Of a stretch of 42,469 bases of DNA, positions 14,444 to 22,300 are shown piece after piece; the first letter of the stretch is position 1, and every line of letters begins with the position of its first letter. Under the pieces are notes generated by a model that saw only the letters and a program-made list of their open reading frames with translations, ran no database searches and had not been told where the DNA came from. The DNA comes from Micromonospora parastrephiae (GTDB lineage Bacteria; Actinomycetota; Actinomycetes; Mycobacteriales; Micromonosporaceae): contig NZ_JAEVHM010000033.1 of assembly GCF_016802865.1 (NCBI RefSeq), positions 1 to 42,469 on the forward strand, given 5' to 3'. The translations under genes were made by a program, and so were the position numbers.

Positions 14444-16668
14444 CGCCGTGCACCCGGACGCCGGGCTGCGCCGGCACCGTCGACGACACCGGCTACTGCG
14501 ACGTCTGCGGGCTCGCGCCCCTGCCCGCCTCCGTACCGGGCGGAGCCACGGCGGCGGTGGTGACACCCCTCGCGAGCACCCGGGACAACTGGACGGTCGC
14601 CAGCCTCGTCTCCCTGCCGGTGCTGGCCTTCTCGACCGACGGCGACGCGACCCAACCGCCGCGGGTGCCGGAGGAGGCCCGTTTCTGCCCCGGTCCGGGT
14701 CGCCACCCGGTCGGTCGCGGCCGGGGCGGCCGGCCCGGCCTGGAGAAGGGCTTCTGCCCCCGCTGCCGGACGCCGTTCAGTTTCCTGCCCAGCCTCGGCG
14801 CCGGTGACCTCGTCGCCGACCGGTACGAGGTGGTCCGCTGCCTGGCGCGCGGCGGCCAGGGGTGGGTCTACCTCGCCCGGGACACCCATCAGGACGACCT
14901 TGAGGTCGCGCTGAAGGGCGTGCTGCACGCCAACGACGAGGCCGCCCTCGCGGCGGCGATCCAGGAACGGCAGTTCCTCAACACGCTGGACCACCCGAAC
15001 ATCGTGCGCAGCACCGACTTCGCCACCCACGACGATCCGGTGGCCGGGCCGACCGGCTACATCGTGATGGACTATCTCGACGGCATGTCGCTGCGCCGGC
15101 TGCTGGTCGCCGCTGGCGACGTCCGGCAGCCGGACGTCTCGCTCCCGCTGGACCACATCCTCGCCTACGGCCACGAGATCCTCGCGGCACTGGACTACCT
15201 GCACCGGCGCGGGCTGCTCTACACCGACATGAAGCCCGACAACGTGATGCGCACGGCCGACCGCATCAAGGTGATCGACCTGGGTGGGGTCCGCCGCAGC
15301 GACGGCACGTACGAGAATCTCGTCGGGTCCGCCGACTTCCTGGTCAGCATCGAGGAGCTCCGGGCGCGGGGTGCGACGCCCCGCTCCGACCTCTTCGCGC
15401 TCGGCCGGACACTGGCGGAGCTGTTCGAGCACCGTACGCCCGGGCCGGACACGCCGGGGGCGGCGGCCGGCGCGCTCGGCGTCGAGTCATTCCGTCGTCT
15501 CGTCGCCCGGGCCGTCCACCCGCAGTGGGACCGGCGGTTCGCCTCGGCGACCGAGATGTCGGAGCAGCTGCTCGGGGTGCTGCGGGAGATCCTGGCCGGC
15601 CAACCGGACCGGCGGCAGCCCGAACCGGTGTCGCTGTTCCAGCCGTCCGCGCAACTGCTCGACGCCGGCCTCGGGCTGGTGCCGCCGTTGCACACCTGGA
15701 TCGACGCCTCCGACACCACACTGCTCGACGATGGCCGTCCCGTCGCGCACGTGGTGGCTCTCGGCCTGCCGACACCCCGCCCCGACCCGGACGATCCGGC
15801 CGCCGACGACCTCGCCGCCGTCGGCGCACCGGACGCCCGCAGCCTGCTCGCCAAGCTCGCCACGGTGGGTCAGGTGTCGGTGGAGGTCGAACTCGGTCGC
15901 TGCCGGGCGTACCTCGCGCTGGACGATCGCCGGTCGGCGGCGGAGGCGTTGGCCGAGGCCCGGATGATTCTCGGCGAACGGGCCGACGCGGACTGGCGGA
16001 TCGCCTGGCACCAGGCGCTGCTGGCGCTCACCGACGACCGGATCGCCGAGGCGCGGCGACAGTTCGACGCGGTGTACGGCGACATCCCGGGGGAGATCGC
16101 CCCGAAACTCGGGCTCGGCTACTGCGCCGAACGCGCCGGCGACACCGTGCTGGCGTCCCGCTTCTACGCGGCGGTGTGGCGGCGCGACCCGTTCCAGGCC
16201 AGTGCGGCGTTCGGGTTGGCGCGGCTGCGGCTCGCGGCGACCGACCGCGTCGGGGCGGTCGCCATCCTCGACGAGGTCCCGGCGCTGTCCCGACACCACG
16301 ACGCCGCCCGGATCGCCGCGGTGCGCGTGCTCTCCTCCCGGCTGGCCGGTGGGCCGCCCACGGTGGCCGAGCTGGAGCAGGCCGTCGGGCGGCTGGCGAC
16401 GCTGCACCTCGACGGCGGCGAGCGGCAGGGCGAGTCACGCGACCGGCTGACCACGGCGATCCGGGAGATGGCACTCGACCTGTTGCGCTCCGGCGCCGCC
16501 GATTCCCTGGCCGGGAGCCCGGTGCTGGGCGAGCCGCCGACCGAGCGCGCGGTGCGCGTGTTGCTGGAGCGCTCGTACCGGGCTCTGGGGCAGCAGGCGC
16601 ACCGCCCGGACGACCACGACGTGCTGATCGACCGGGCGAACGCGGTGCGGCCCCGTACCCGATGGTGA
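14440..16668 (+). CDS. PknG-like Ser/Thr protein kinase with rubredoxin-like and TPR regions
   Basis: 742 aa, start GTG 14440 in a GTGA overlap. N-terminal zinc-finger-like cysteines C4, C10, C20, C23; a rubredoxin-like segment with C83, C106 and C109 but Pro at 86 where PknG has the second Cys (FCPGPGR); then FSFLPSLGAGDLVADRYEVV as in PknG. Kinase domain about 128-385: glycine loop RGGQGWVYLA, K159, catalytic D263 in YTDMKPDN, D280 in IDLGGV (PknG also has DLG). The APE motif is replaced by SIE at 303-305. The C-terminal half is TPR-like, with GEIAPKLGLGYCAERAGDTV and GDRVGAV-type motifs matching PknG, ending RANAVRPRTRW. In mycobacteria PknG controls central metabolism in response to amino acids. 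Confidence 0.9.
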   Translation: MTPCTRTPGCAGTVDDTGYCDVCGLAPLPASVPGGATAAVVTPLASTRDNWTVASLVSLPVLAFSTDGDATQPPRVPEEARFCPGPGRHPVGRGRGGRPGLEKGFCPRCRTPFSFLPSLGAGDLVADRYEVVRCLARGGQGWVYLARDTHQDDLEVALKGVLHANDEAALAAAIQERQFLNTLDHPNIVRSTDFATHDDPVAGPTGYIVMDYLDGMSLRRLLVAAGDVRQPDVSLPLDHILAYGHEILAALDYLHRRGLLYTDMKPDNVMRTADRIKVIDLGGVRRSDGTYENLVGSADFLVSIEELRARGATPRSDLFALGRTLAELFEHRTPGPDTPGAAAGALGVESFRRLVARAVHPQWDRRFASATEMSEQLLGVLREILAGQPDRRQPEPVSLFQPSAQLLDAGLGLVPPLHTWIDASDTTLLDDGRPVAHVVALGLPTPRPDPDDPAADDLAAVGAPDARSLLAKLATVGQVSVEVELGRCRAYLALDDRRSAAEALAEARMILGERADADWRIAWHQALLALTDDRIAEARRQFDAVYGDIPGEIAPKLGLGYCAERAGDTVLASRFYAAVWRRDPFQASAAFGLARLRLAATDRVGAVAILDEVPALSRHHDAARIAAVRVLSSRLAGGPPTVAELEQAVGRLATLHLDGGERQGESRDRLTTAIREMALDLLRSGAADSLAGSPVLGEPPTERAVRVLLERSYRALGQQAHRPDDHDVLIDRANAVRPRTRW

Positions 16669-16701
16669 CCGAGACGACGACCCGGAACGGAGCGTGAATC
16701 G

Positions 16702-18144
16702 GTGGACGCCGGCATGGAATTCAGCCTGCAGCTCAGCCAGAACAAGTACCTGCCGGCGAACGGCCGCGAGATGCACGCCATCCTCTCGGTCGTCGGGGAG
16801 CCGTTGGGGGCAGAGAGCGCCGGGCCGGTCCGTGCGGATCCGCAGCGGCTGGTCGAGGTGCTGGTGATCGACTGCTCGGGATCGATGGCGAACCCCCCGA
16901 CCAAGATCGCGGCGGCTCGGCGAGCCACCGCCGCGGCCATCGACGTGCTGCCCGACGGCGTCCGGTTCGCGGTGATCGAGGGGACGCAGCAGGCCCGCAT
17001 GGTCTTCCCGTCGGCGTCGACCCTGACGACCGCCTCGGCGCAGACCAGGGAGCAGGCCAAGTCCGTGGTGTCCCGGCTCAGTCCCGGCGGTGGCACGGCG
17101 ATGGGCAGCTGGCTGGCGGCCGCCCGGGACCTGCTGCCGGACGACCCGTCGGCGATCTGCCACGTGCTGCTGCTGACCGACGGCATCAACCAGCACGAGA
17201 CCCCGGAGGAACTGGACCGGGTCCTCGAGACATGCGCCGGCCGGTTCGTCTGCGACGCCCGGGGCATCGGCGACGGGTGGCATCCCCGGGAGCTTCTGCG
17301 GATCGCCGGCGCGTTGCGCGGCACCGCCGAGGCGGTCCGCCGCCCGGCCGAGCTGGAGGCGGGTTTCCGGGAGACCATCGACGCCGCGCTGGGCAAGCTG
17401 CTGCCCGACCTGCGGATCCGGGTGCAGACCATGCCGTACTCGGCGGTGGCCTTCTTCAAACAGGCCAGCCCCACCCTGACCGACCTCACCGGGTACGCCG
17501 GCAGGATCGACGGCCGGACGGTGGAGTTCGCCACCGGTTCCTGGGGTGCGGAGCGACGGGACTACCACCTCTGCCTGACCGTCGACCCCGCGGTGGCACA
17601 GCTGGAGGAGGACCAGATGGCCGCCCGGGTCAACCTGCTCGTCGACGGGGAGGTGCGGGCCGGCCCTGCCCCCGTCCTGGTGCACTGGACCGACGACCTG
17701 GTCAAGTCGTCCCGGCTCGACCCCCGCGTCTCGCACGTGACCGGGCAGGAGGAGGTGCGTGAGGCCATCAACGCGGGCTGCGACGCGTACGACCGGGGTG
17801 ACCGGGTCGAGGCCCACGCACAGTGGACGCGTGCGGTCGAGCTGGCCCGGCTGGCGCACGACGAGAAGGCGCTGGAGCAACTGCGCTACCTGGTCGACCT
17901 GGAGCCCGACGGCCTGGTCCGGCTCAAGCCCAACCTGAGCAGGGTCGACGTCAACGTCAGCCTGCTCTTCTCCAGCCAGACCGTGCACGCGAAGGGCACA
18001 CCCGAGCCGGTTCTCGACACGCCGGTGGGCGAGGACCGGCGCTGCGCCGCGTGCGGCCACCTGTCGCCCCCCGACGCGGTGTACTGCGAGCAGTGCGACG
18101 CCGTCCTGGACGACCCGGGCGAGAGCGGGGAGGGGGCGACGTGA
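16702..18144 (+). CDS. vWA domain protein with C-terminal zinc ribbon
   Basis: 480 aa, GTG 16702. A von Willebrand A domain with a complete MIDAS: D57-x-S59-x-S61 (VIDCSGSM), T132 (GGGTAMG) and D160 (LLLTDGINQH). Residues about 235-345 form a beta-rich part (TVEFATGSWGAERRDYHLCL), 350-425 a helical TPR-like hairpin (AINAGCDAYDRGDRVEAHAQ), and the end carries a zinc ribbon C448-x2-C451 and C462-x2-C465. Cytoplasmic. vWA proteins of this type act as metal-dependent scaffolds, often beside kinases or phosphatases. It overlaps the next gene by 4 bases. Confidence 0.88.
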   Translation: MDAGMEFSLQLSQNKYLPANGREMHAILSVVGEPLGAESAGPVRADPQRLVEVLVIDCSGSMANPPTKIAAARRATAAAIDVLPDGVRFAVIEGTQQARMVFPSASTLTTASAQTREQAKSVVSRLSPGGGTAMGSWLAAARDLLPDDPSAICHVLLLTDGINQHETPEELDRVLETCAGRFVCDARGIGDGWHPRELLRIAGALRGTAEAVRRPAELEAGFRETIDAALGKLLPDLRIRVQTMPYSAVAFFKQASPTLTDLTGYAGRIDGRTVEFATGSWGAERRDYHLCLTVDPAVAQLEEDQMAARVNLLVDGEVRAGPAPVLVHWTDDLVKSSRLDPRVSHVTGQEEVREAINAGCDAYDRGDRVEAHAQWTRAVELARLAHDEKALEQLRYLVDLEPDGLVRLKPNLSRVDVNVSLLFSSQTVHAKGTPEPVLDTPVGEDRRCAACGHLSPPDAVYCEQCDAVLDDPGESGEGAT

Positions 18145-19256
18145 CGGTGGCGGACCCCGGCGGTCGTCCGTCGCGGCAGGTCAGCACCACCCGCCGTACC
18201 CTGCTGCGGCTGCGGGCGGCCCTGCTCGCGGCCACGGCCGTCGCCCTGGTCGCCTGCCTGGCGGTCTTCCTCGGCGTCGCCCGCACCGCCGACGCGGCGG
18301 CCGACCGGTCCGTGCCGGCGATCCTCGCCGTGTACGACGCGCAGCACGCGCTGCGCAGCGCGCACGCGGCGGCGGTGCGCAACCTGGCCGACGGTGGACT
18401 GGTCCTGGGTGGCCCGGGGGTGGACTACCAACGCCAGATCGCCGGCGCCGGGCAGTACCTGACCCTGGTGGCCGAGAACAACGCCGCCGGTGACGACGGC
18501 ACCCGCGACATCCAGACGGTCGAGGCGCTGCTGGTCACGTACACCGGTCTGATCGAGCAGGCCGACGCGCGGTACCGCGACGCCAGCCTGCGGGCCCTCG
18601 GCGTCGCCGCACTGCGGGACGCGGCGAGCCTGATGGACGACATCCTGGGTCTGCTCGACGAGCTGCTGGCCAAGCAGGTGTCCGTCCTGGACGAGCAGCG
18701 GGACAACGGCTGGACGCACCGGCTGACCCCGGCCGTGTGGCTGCTGCCGCTCGTCGTCCTCGGCGCGCTGCTGGTGCCGACGCAGATCTACCTGTCCCGC
18801 CGCTTCCGCCGGGCTCTGAACCTGCCTCTCCTGCTGGCCACCGCGGCGACGGTGGGGATGGTCGCGCTGACCTCGCTGAGCCTGCGCTCGGCGGCGGACC
18901 TCGACCAGATCCGCCGCGATGTCGCGGCCGTGAACGAGAGCCGGCAGGGACAGTTCCACCAGGTGCGCCACGAGGCCGCCGACGGGCTCGCCGACGAGGT
19001 GCAGAAGCAGTGCCCGGAGGCCTGCGCCCGTACGGTGGCGGGTCTGCGTGCCAGCGCCCCACCGCCGTCGCCGCCCGCGTCGGCGGCTTCCACACCGGCG
19101 CGCGGCGCGGAGACCGAAACCCTGACCCACGCAGCCCGCGCCGCCGACAGCAACTCCGTCGAGTTCGTCCTGCCCCTGTTGGCGTTCGGCATCGGGGTGC
19201 TCATTCTCGCGGGGTTCCAGCCCCGCCTGGCCGAATACGGATACCGGTCGACATGA
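18141..19256 (+). CDS. Four-TM protein, GlnX-like candidate sensor
   Basis: 371 aa, GTG 18141 in a GTGA overlap. Hydrophobic helices at about 21-47, 196-216, 226-250 and 341-362. Between helices 1 and 2 lies a largely helical extracytoplasmic domain of about 145 residues (AILAVYDAQHALRSAHAAAV, VEALLVTYTGLIEQADARYR), resembling four-helix-bundle sensor domains; a second extracytoplasmic loop of about 90 residues has two cysteines (KQCPEACA). The order four-TM protein, then solute-binding lipoprotein, in an operon with a PknG-like kinase matches GlnX and GlnH of mycobacteria. I call it GlnX-like from layout rather than from clear sequence identity. Confidence 0.65.
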   Translation: MTVADPGGRPSRQVSTTRRTLLRLRAALLAATAVALVACLAVFLGVARTADAAADRSVPAILAVYDAQHALRSAHAAAVRNLADGGLVLGGPGVDYQRQIAGAGQYLTLVAENNAAGDDGTRDIQTVEALLVTYTGLIEQADARYRDASLRALGVAALRDAASLMDDILGLLDELLAKQVSVLDEQRDNGWTHRLTPAVWLLPLVVLGALLVPTQIYLSRRFRRALNLPLLLATAATVGMVALTSLSLRSAADLDQIRRDVAAVNESRQGQFHQVRHEAADGLADEVQKQCPEACARTVAGLRASAPPPSPPASAASTPARGAETETLTHAARAADSNSVEFVLPLLAFGIGVLILAGFQPRLAEYGYRST

Positions 19257-20593
19257 GACACCGCGGACGCCCCTCGTGGCCGGCGCTGGCGTTGGTCACC
19301 GTGCTGCTGGCCGGCGCCGGCCTCAGTGGATGCTCCGGCGACGAACCGGCCGGTGAGGTGACCATCCTCGCCTCGTGGACCGGCGCGGAGAGGGCCGCGT
19401 TCGACGCCGTCCTGCGCGGCTTCGAGGCCGAAACCGGCATCCACGTCGACTATCAGGGCCACCGGGACGTCAGCCAGGTGCTCCAGGCGGGCATCGAGCG
19501 TGGCCGCCCGCCCGACATCGCCGTCCTGCCCCGCCTCAACGACCTGCAACGCTACGTCAACGAGGGCCAGCTGCAGCCGCTCGACGAGATCGTCGACGGT
19601 GACGCGGGCGCCGCCGCGCAGGTGATCCGCCTCGCCCGCAAGACCGAACCGGCCGGCGAGCAGCGGGCCTACGCGGTCGCCGTCGCCACGCACCTCAAGA
19701 GCCTGTTCTGGTACGAGCCGGGCGAGCTGGCCGCCCTCGGCTATCGGCAGCCCCCGACGACCTGGGCCGAGCTGGTCACCCGGAGTCGGGGCGTCGCCGC
19801 CGGTGGCCGGGTGCCCTGGTGCCTGGGGATGAGTTCCCCGCCGGTCTCCGGCTGGCCCGGCACGGACTGGATCGAGGACATCCTGCTGCACCAGTCCGGT
19901 CAGGCGTCGTACGAGCAGTGGACCCGGGGCGAGCTGCCCTGGCGCACGGGACCGGTCCGCGACGCCTGGACGACGTGGGGTGACCTGCTCGGCGTGTCGT
20001 CCGCCGGGACGGCCCGGGCGGGCCTCTTTACCACCTGGGCGGACGCGGGCAGCGGCCTGCTCACCGCACCGCCCGGGTGCTACCTCGACCACCAGGCCTC
20101 GTTCGTGCTGCGCACCTACCGCGACGCGATGCCCGACGGAGGCGGCCCGGTCGACTTCTTCCCCACCCCGCCGGTCGGTCCGTCGGACACGTCGTCGCTA
20201 CAGGAGGTGTCCGACGACATCGCGGCCATGTTCCGGGCCACCACGCCCGCCCGCGAACTCATGGCGTACCTCGCGTCCGAGCCGGCGCAGCGGATCTGGC
20301 GCGAGTCCAGCGACGAGCTGTTCTTCAGCCGCCGCGCACAGTCGGGCGACTACGCCGACCCCGTCGTCGGCAGGGTCGCGAGCCGGCTACGCACCGGGAC
20401 GCTGTGCCGCGACGGATCGGACCTGCTGCCGACGGCGATGGCCACCGCCTTCGAGCGGGCGGTCCTGGTCTACCTACAGGACCCGGGCCGCCTGGACGCG
20501 CTGCTGGCCGAACTCGACGCCGTCCACAGCTCGGTGCCGCCGGCGGAGTACATGGACCTGGGCTGCGAACCGGCAGCGCCCCCGACCAACTGA
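19253..20593 (+). CDS. Extracellular solute-binding lipoprotein (family 1 type)
   Basis: 446 aa, ATG 19253 overlapping the previous stop (ATGA). Lipoprotein signal with lipobox LSGC, Cys27. The mature part looks like a family 1 (sugar-type) binding protein: GEVTILASWTGAERAAFDAV, LRGFEAETGIHVDYQG, PPDIAVLPRLNDLQRYVNEG, LQPLDEI, YAVAVATHLKSLFWYEPGEL and PPTTWAELV. No ABC permease or ATPase gene is nearby, so it is unlikely to serve transport. Its position next to the four-TM protein suggests it presents a ligand to that protein, as GlnH does to GlnX, although GlnH belongs to the amino-acid type. Confidence 0.85.
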   Translation: MRHRGRPSWPALALVTVLLAGAGLSGCSGDEPAGEVTILASWTGAERAAFDAVLRGFEAETGIHVDYQGHRDVSQVLQAGIERGRPPDIAVLPRLNDLQRYVNEGQLQPLDEIVDGDAGAAAQVIRLARKTEPAGEQRAYAVAVATHLKSLFWYEPGELAALGYRQPPTTWAELVTRSRGVAAGGRVPWCLGMSSPPVSGWPGTDWIEDILLHQSGQASYEQWTRGELPWRTGPVRDAWTTWGDLLGVSSAGTARAGLFTTWADAGSGLLTAPPGCYLDHQASFVLRTYRDAMPDGGGPVDFFPTPPVGPSDTSSLQEVSDDIAAMFRATTPARELMAYLASEPAQRIWRESSDELFFSRRAQSGDYADPVVGRVASRLRTGTLCRDGSDLLPTAMATAFERAVLVYLQDPGRLDALLAELDAVHSSVPPAEYMDLGCEPAAPPTN

Positions 20594-20606
20594 CAAGGGA
20601 CGAAGG

Positions 20607-20939
20607 ATGACCGAACTGCGCAGGTTCGACCTCGACGGTGGCGGCTCGGTGGTGGTCGAGGTCGACGGTAGGCCCGGTGTGACGCACGCGGGTACCGCCG
20701 GCAAGGTGGTCCGGGAGGCGCGGGAGACGTTCGACCGGGCGCTCACCGAGGTTCGCGACGCCGCCTCCGTCGCTCTGGGCCAGTTCCAGTCGATGGCGCA
20801 CCGACCCGACGAGGTCGAGATCACCTTCGGGGTGCAGTTGACCGCCGAGGCCGGTGCGGTCATCGCCCGGACCGGTGTGCAGGGCCAACTCACGGTCACG
20901 GTCCGCTGGCACCGGTCACCGGACACACCGCAGACCTGA
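20607..20939 (+). CDS. CU044_2847 family (Trypco1, trypsin-co-occurring) protein
   Basis: 110 aa, ATG 20607 after AAGGGACGAAGG. The sequence matches the small Trypco1 domain: FDLDGGGSVVVEVD at the N-terminus, a central helix (AGKVVREARETFDRALTEVR), then RPDEVEITFGVQLTAEAGAV and a final strand TGVQGQLTVTVRWH. These proteins are known for lying beside trypsin-like proteases in actinobacteria, which fits the protease that opens this operon. The role is unknown; a regulator or adaptor of the protease is a reasonable guess. Last gene of the operon, 13 bases after the lipoprotein gene. Confidence 0.85.
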   Translation: MTELRRFDLDGGGSVVVEVDGRPGVTHAGTAGKVVREARETFDRALTEVRDAASVALGQFQSMAHRPDEVEITFGVQLTAEAGAVIARTGVQGQLTVTVRWHRSPDTPQT

Positions 20940-20998
20940 CCGTCAACGGCCACGACTGTTGGACGTTTGTCCCGGGCCTCGACGGGAAACGGCCCGCA

Positions 20999-22300
20999 AT
21001 GACGAAACCTCGTGTGGTGATCGTGGGGGCCGGGTTCGCCGGTTACCACGCGGCGAAGACGTTGAGCCGGATCGCCAAGGATCGGGCCGAGATCGTGGTG
21101 TTGAACTCCACCGACTACTTCCTGTACCTGCCGCTGCTGCCCGAGGTGGCCGCCGGGGTGGTCGAACCCAAACGGATCGCCGTGCCGCTGACCGGGACGC
21201 TCAAGGGTGTACGGGTGGTGATCGGCGAGGCGGACCACGTCGACCTGCAGAACCGCTGGGTCGGTTTCACGCAGCCGGAGGGGGACAAGAACCGGCTGGC
21301 GTACGACCGGTTGGTGCTCGCCGTGGGCAGCGTCAACAAGCTGCTGCCCATCCCCGGGGTGACCGAGTACGCGCACGGCTTCCGCGGGCTGCCCGAGGCG
21401 GTCTACCTGCATGACCACATCGTCCGGCAGATCGAGCTGGCCGAGCAGGCTGAGGATCCGGCCGAGCAGCAGGCCCGGTCCACGTTCGTGGTGGTCGGCG
21501 CGGGCTACACCGGCACCGAGGTCGCCGCGCACGGGCAGTTGTTCACCGACGCGCTGCACGCCCAGCGGCCCCGGCTGACCGTCCGTCCCCGCTGGATGCT
21601 GCTCGACGTCGCGCCCCGGGTGCTGCCGGAGCTGGACAAGCGGATGTCGGACACCTCGCACAAGGTGCTCAACAGGCGTGGGGTGGACGTCCGGATGGGC
21701 ACCTCCGTGGCGGAGGCGACCTGCGACGGCGTGAAACTCACCGACGGCGAGTACGTGCCCACCTGCACCCTCGTGTGGTGCGTGGGGGTGCGGCCCGACC
21801 CGTTCGTCAACGAGCTGGGCCTGCGCACCGACCGGGGCCGGTTGGTGACCGACGAGTTCCTCAACGTTCCCGGCTACCCGGAGGTGTTCGCCTGCGGCGA
21901 CGCCGCCGCGGTGCCCGACCTGGTCAATCCGGGGCAGATCTGCGGGATGACGGCGCAGCACGCGCAGCGGCAGGGCAAGCGCGTCGCGCACAACATCGCC
22001 GCGTCGTACGGCTTCGGCCGGCGCAAGCCGTACAAGCATCACGACCTGGGCTGGGTGGTCGACCTGGGCGGCAAGGACGCGGCGGCGAACCCTCTGCACG
22101 TCAACCTGGCCGGGCTGCCCGCCAAGACGGTCACCCGGGCGTACCACCTGATGGCGATGCCGGGAAACCGCACCCGCGTGGGTGCCGACTGGGCGTTGGA
22201 CGCCGCGCTGACCCGGTCGGCGGTCCAGCTGGGGCTTGTTCCGGCGACCGCGGTCCCGTTGGAGAGCACCTCACCCGAGGTCGCGGCCCGGGCCCGCTGA
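20999..22300 (+). CDS. Type II NADH dehydrogenase (NDH-2)-like FAD oxidoreductase
   Basis: 433 aa, ATG 20999. Two Rossmann motifs, VVIVGAGFAGYHAAK (FAD) and TFVVVGAGYTGTEVA (NADH), the second-FAD motif EVFACGDAAAVPD, and DYFLYLPLLPEVAAGVVEP, typical of NDH-2. C-terminal LGWVVDLGGKDAAANPLHVN and an amphipathic end probably bind the membrane face. It passes electrons from NADH to menaquinone without pumping protons. Length fits the family (400-470). The last 30 bases overlap the end of the convergent permease gene. Confidence 0.88.
   Translation: MTKPRVVIVGAGFAGYHAAKTLSRIAKDRAEIVVLNSTDYFLYLPLLPEVAAGVVEPKRIAVPLTGTLKGVRVVIGEADHVDLQNRWVGFTQPEGDKNRLAYDRLVLAVGSVNKLLPIPGVTEYAHGFRGLPEAVYLHDHIVRQIELAEQAEDPAEQQARSTFVVVGAGYTGTEVAAHGQLFTDALHAQRPRLTVRPRWMLLDVAPRVLPELDKRMSDTSHKVLNRRGVDVRMGTSVAEATCDGVKLTDGEYVPTCTLVWCVGVRPDPFVNELGLRTDRGRLVTDEFLNVPGYPEVFACGDAAAVPDLVNPGQICGMTAQHAQRQGKRVAHNIAASYGFGRRKPYKHHDLGWVVDLGGKDAAANPLHVNLAGLPAKTVTRAYHLMAMPGNRTRVGADWALDAALTRSAVQLGLVPATAVPLESTSPEVAARAR

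Noticed and set aside
4993..18144. Ter-type stress system linking TerC with the vWA protein and kinase
   Set aside because: TerC lies alone behind a Mn-type riboswitch, more than 10 kb from the operon; no TerD-like, TerB or PP2C genes are seen.
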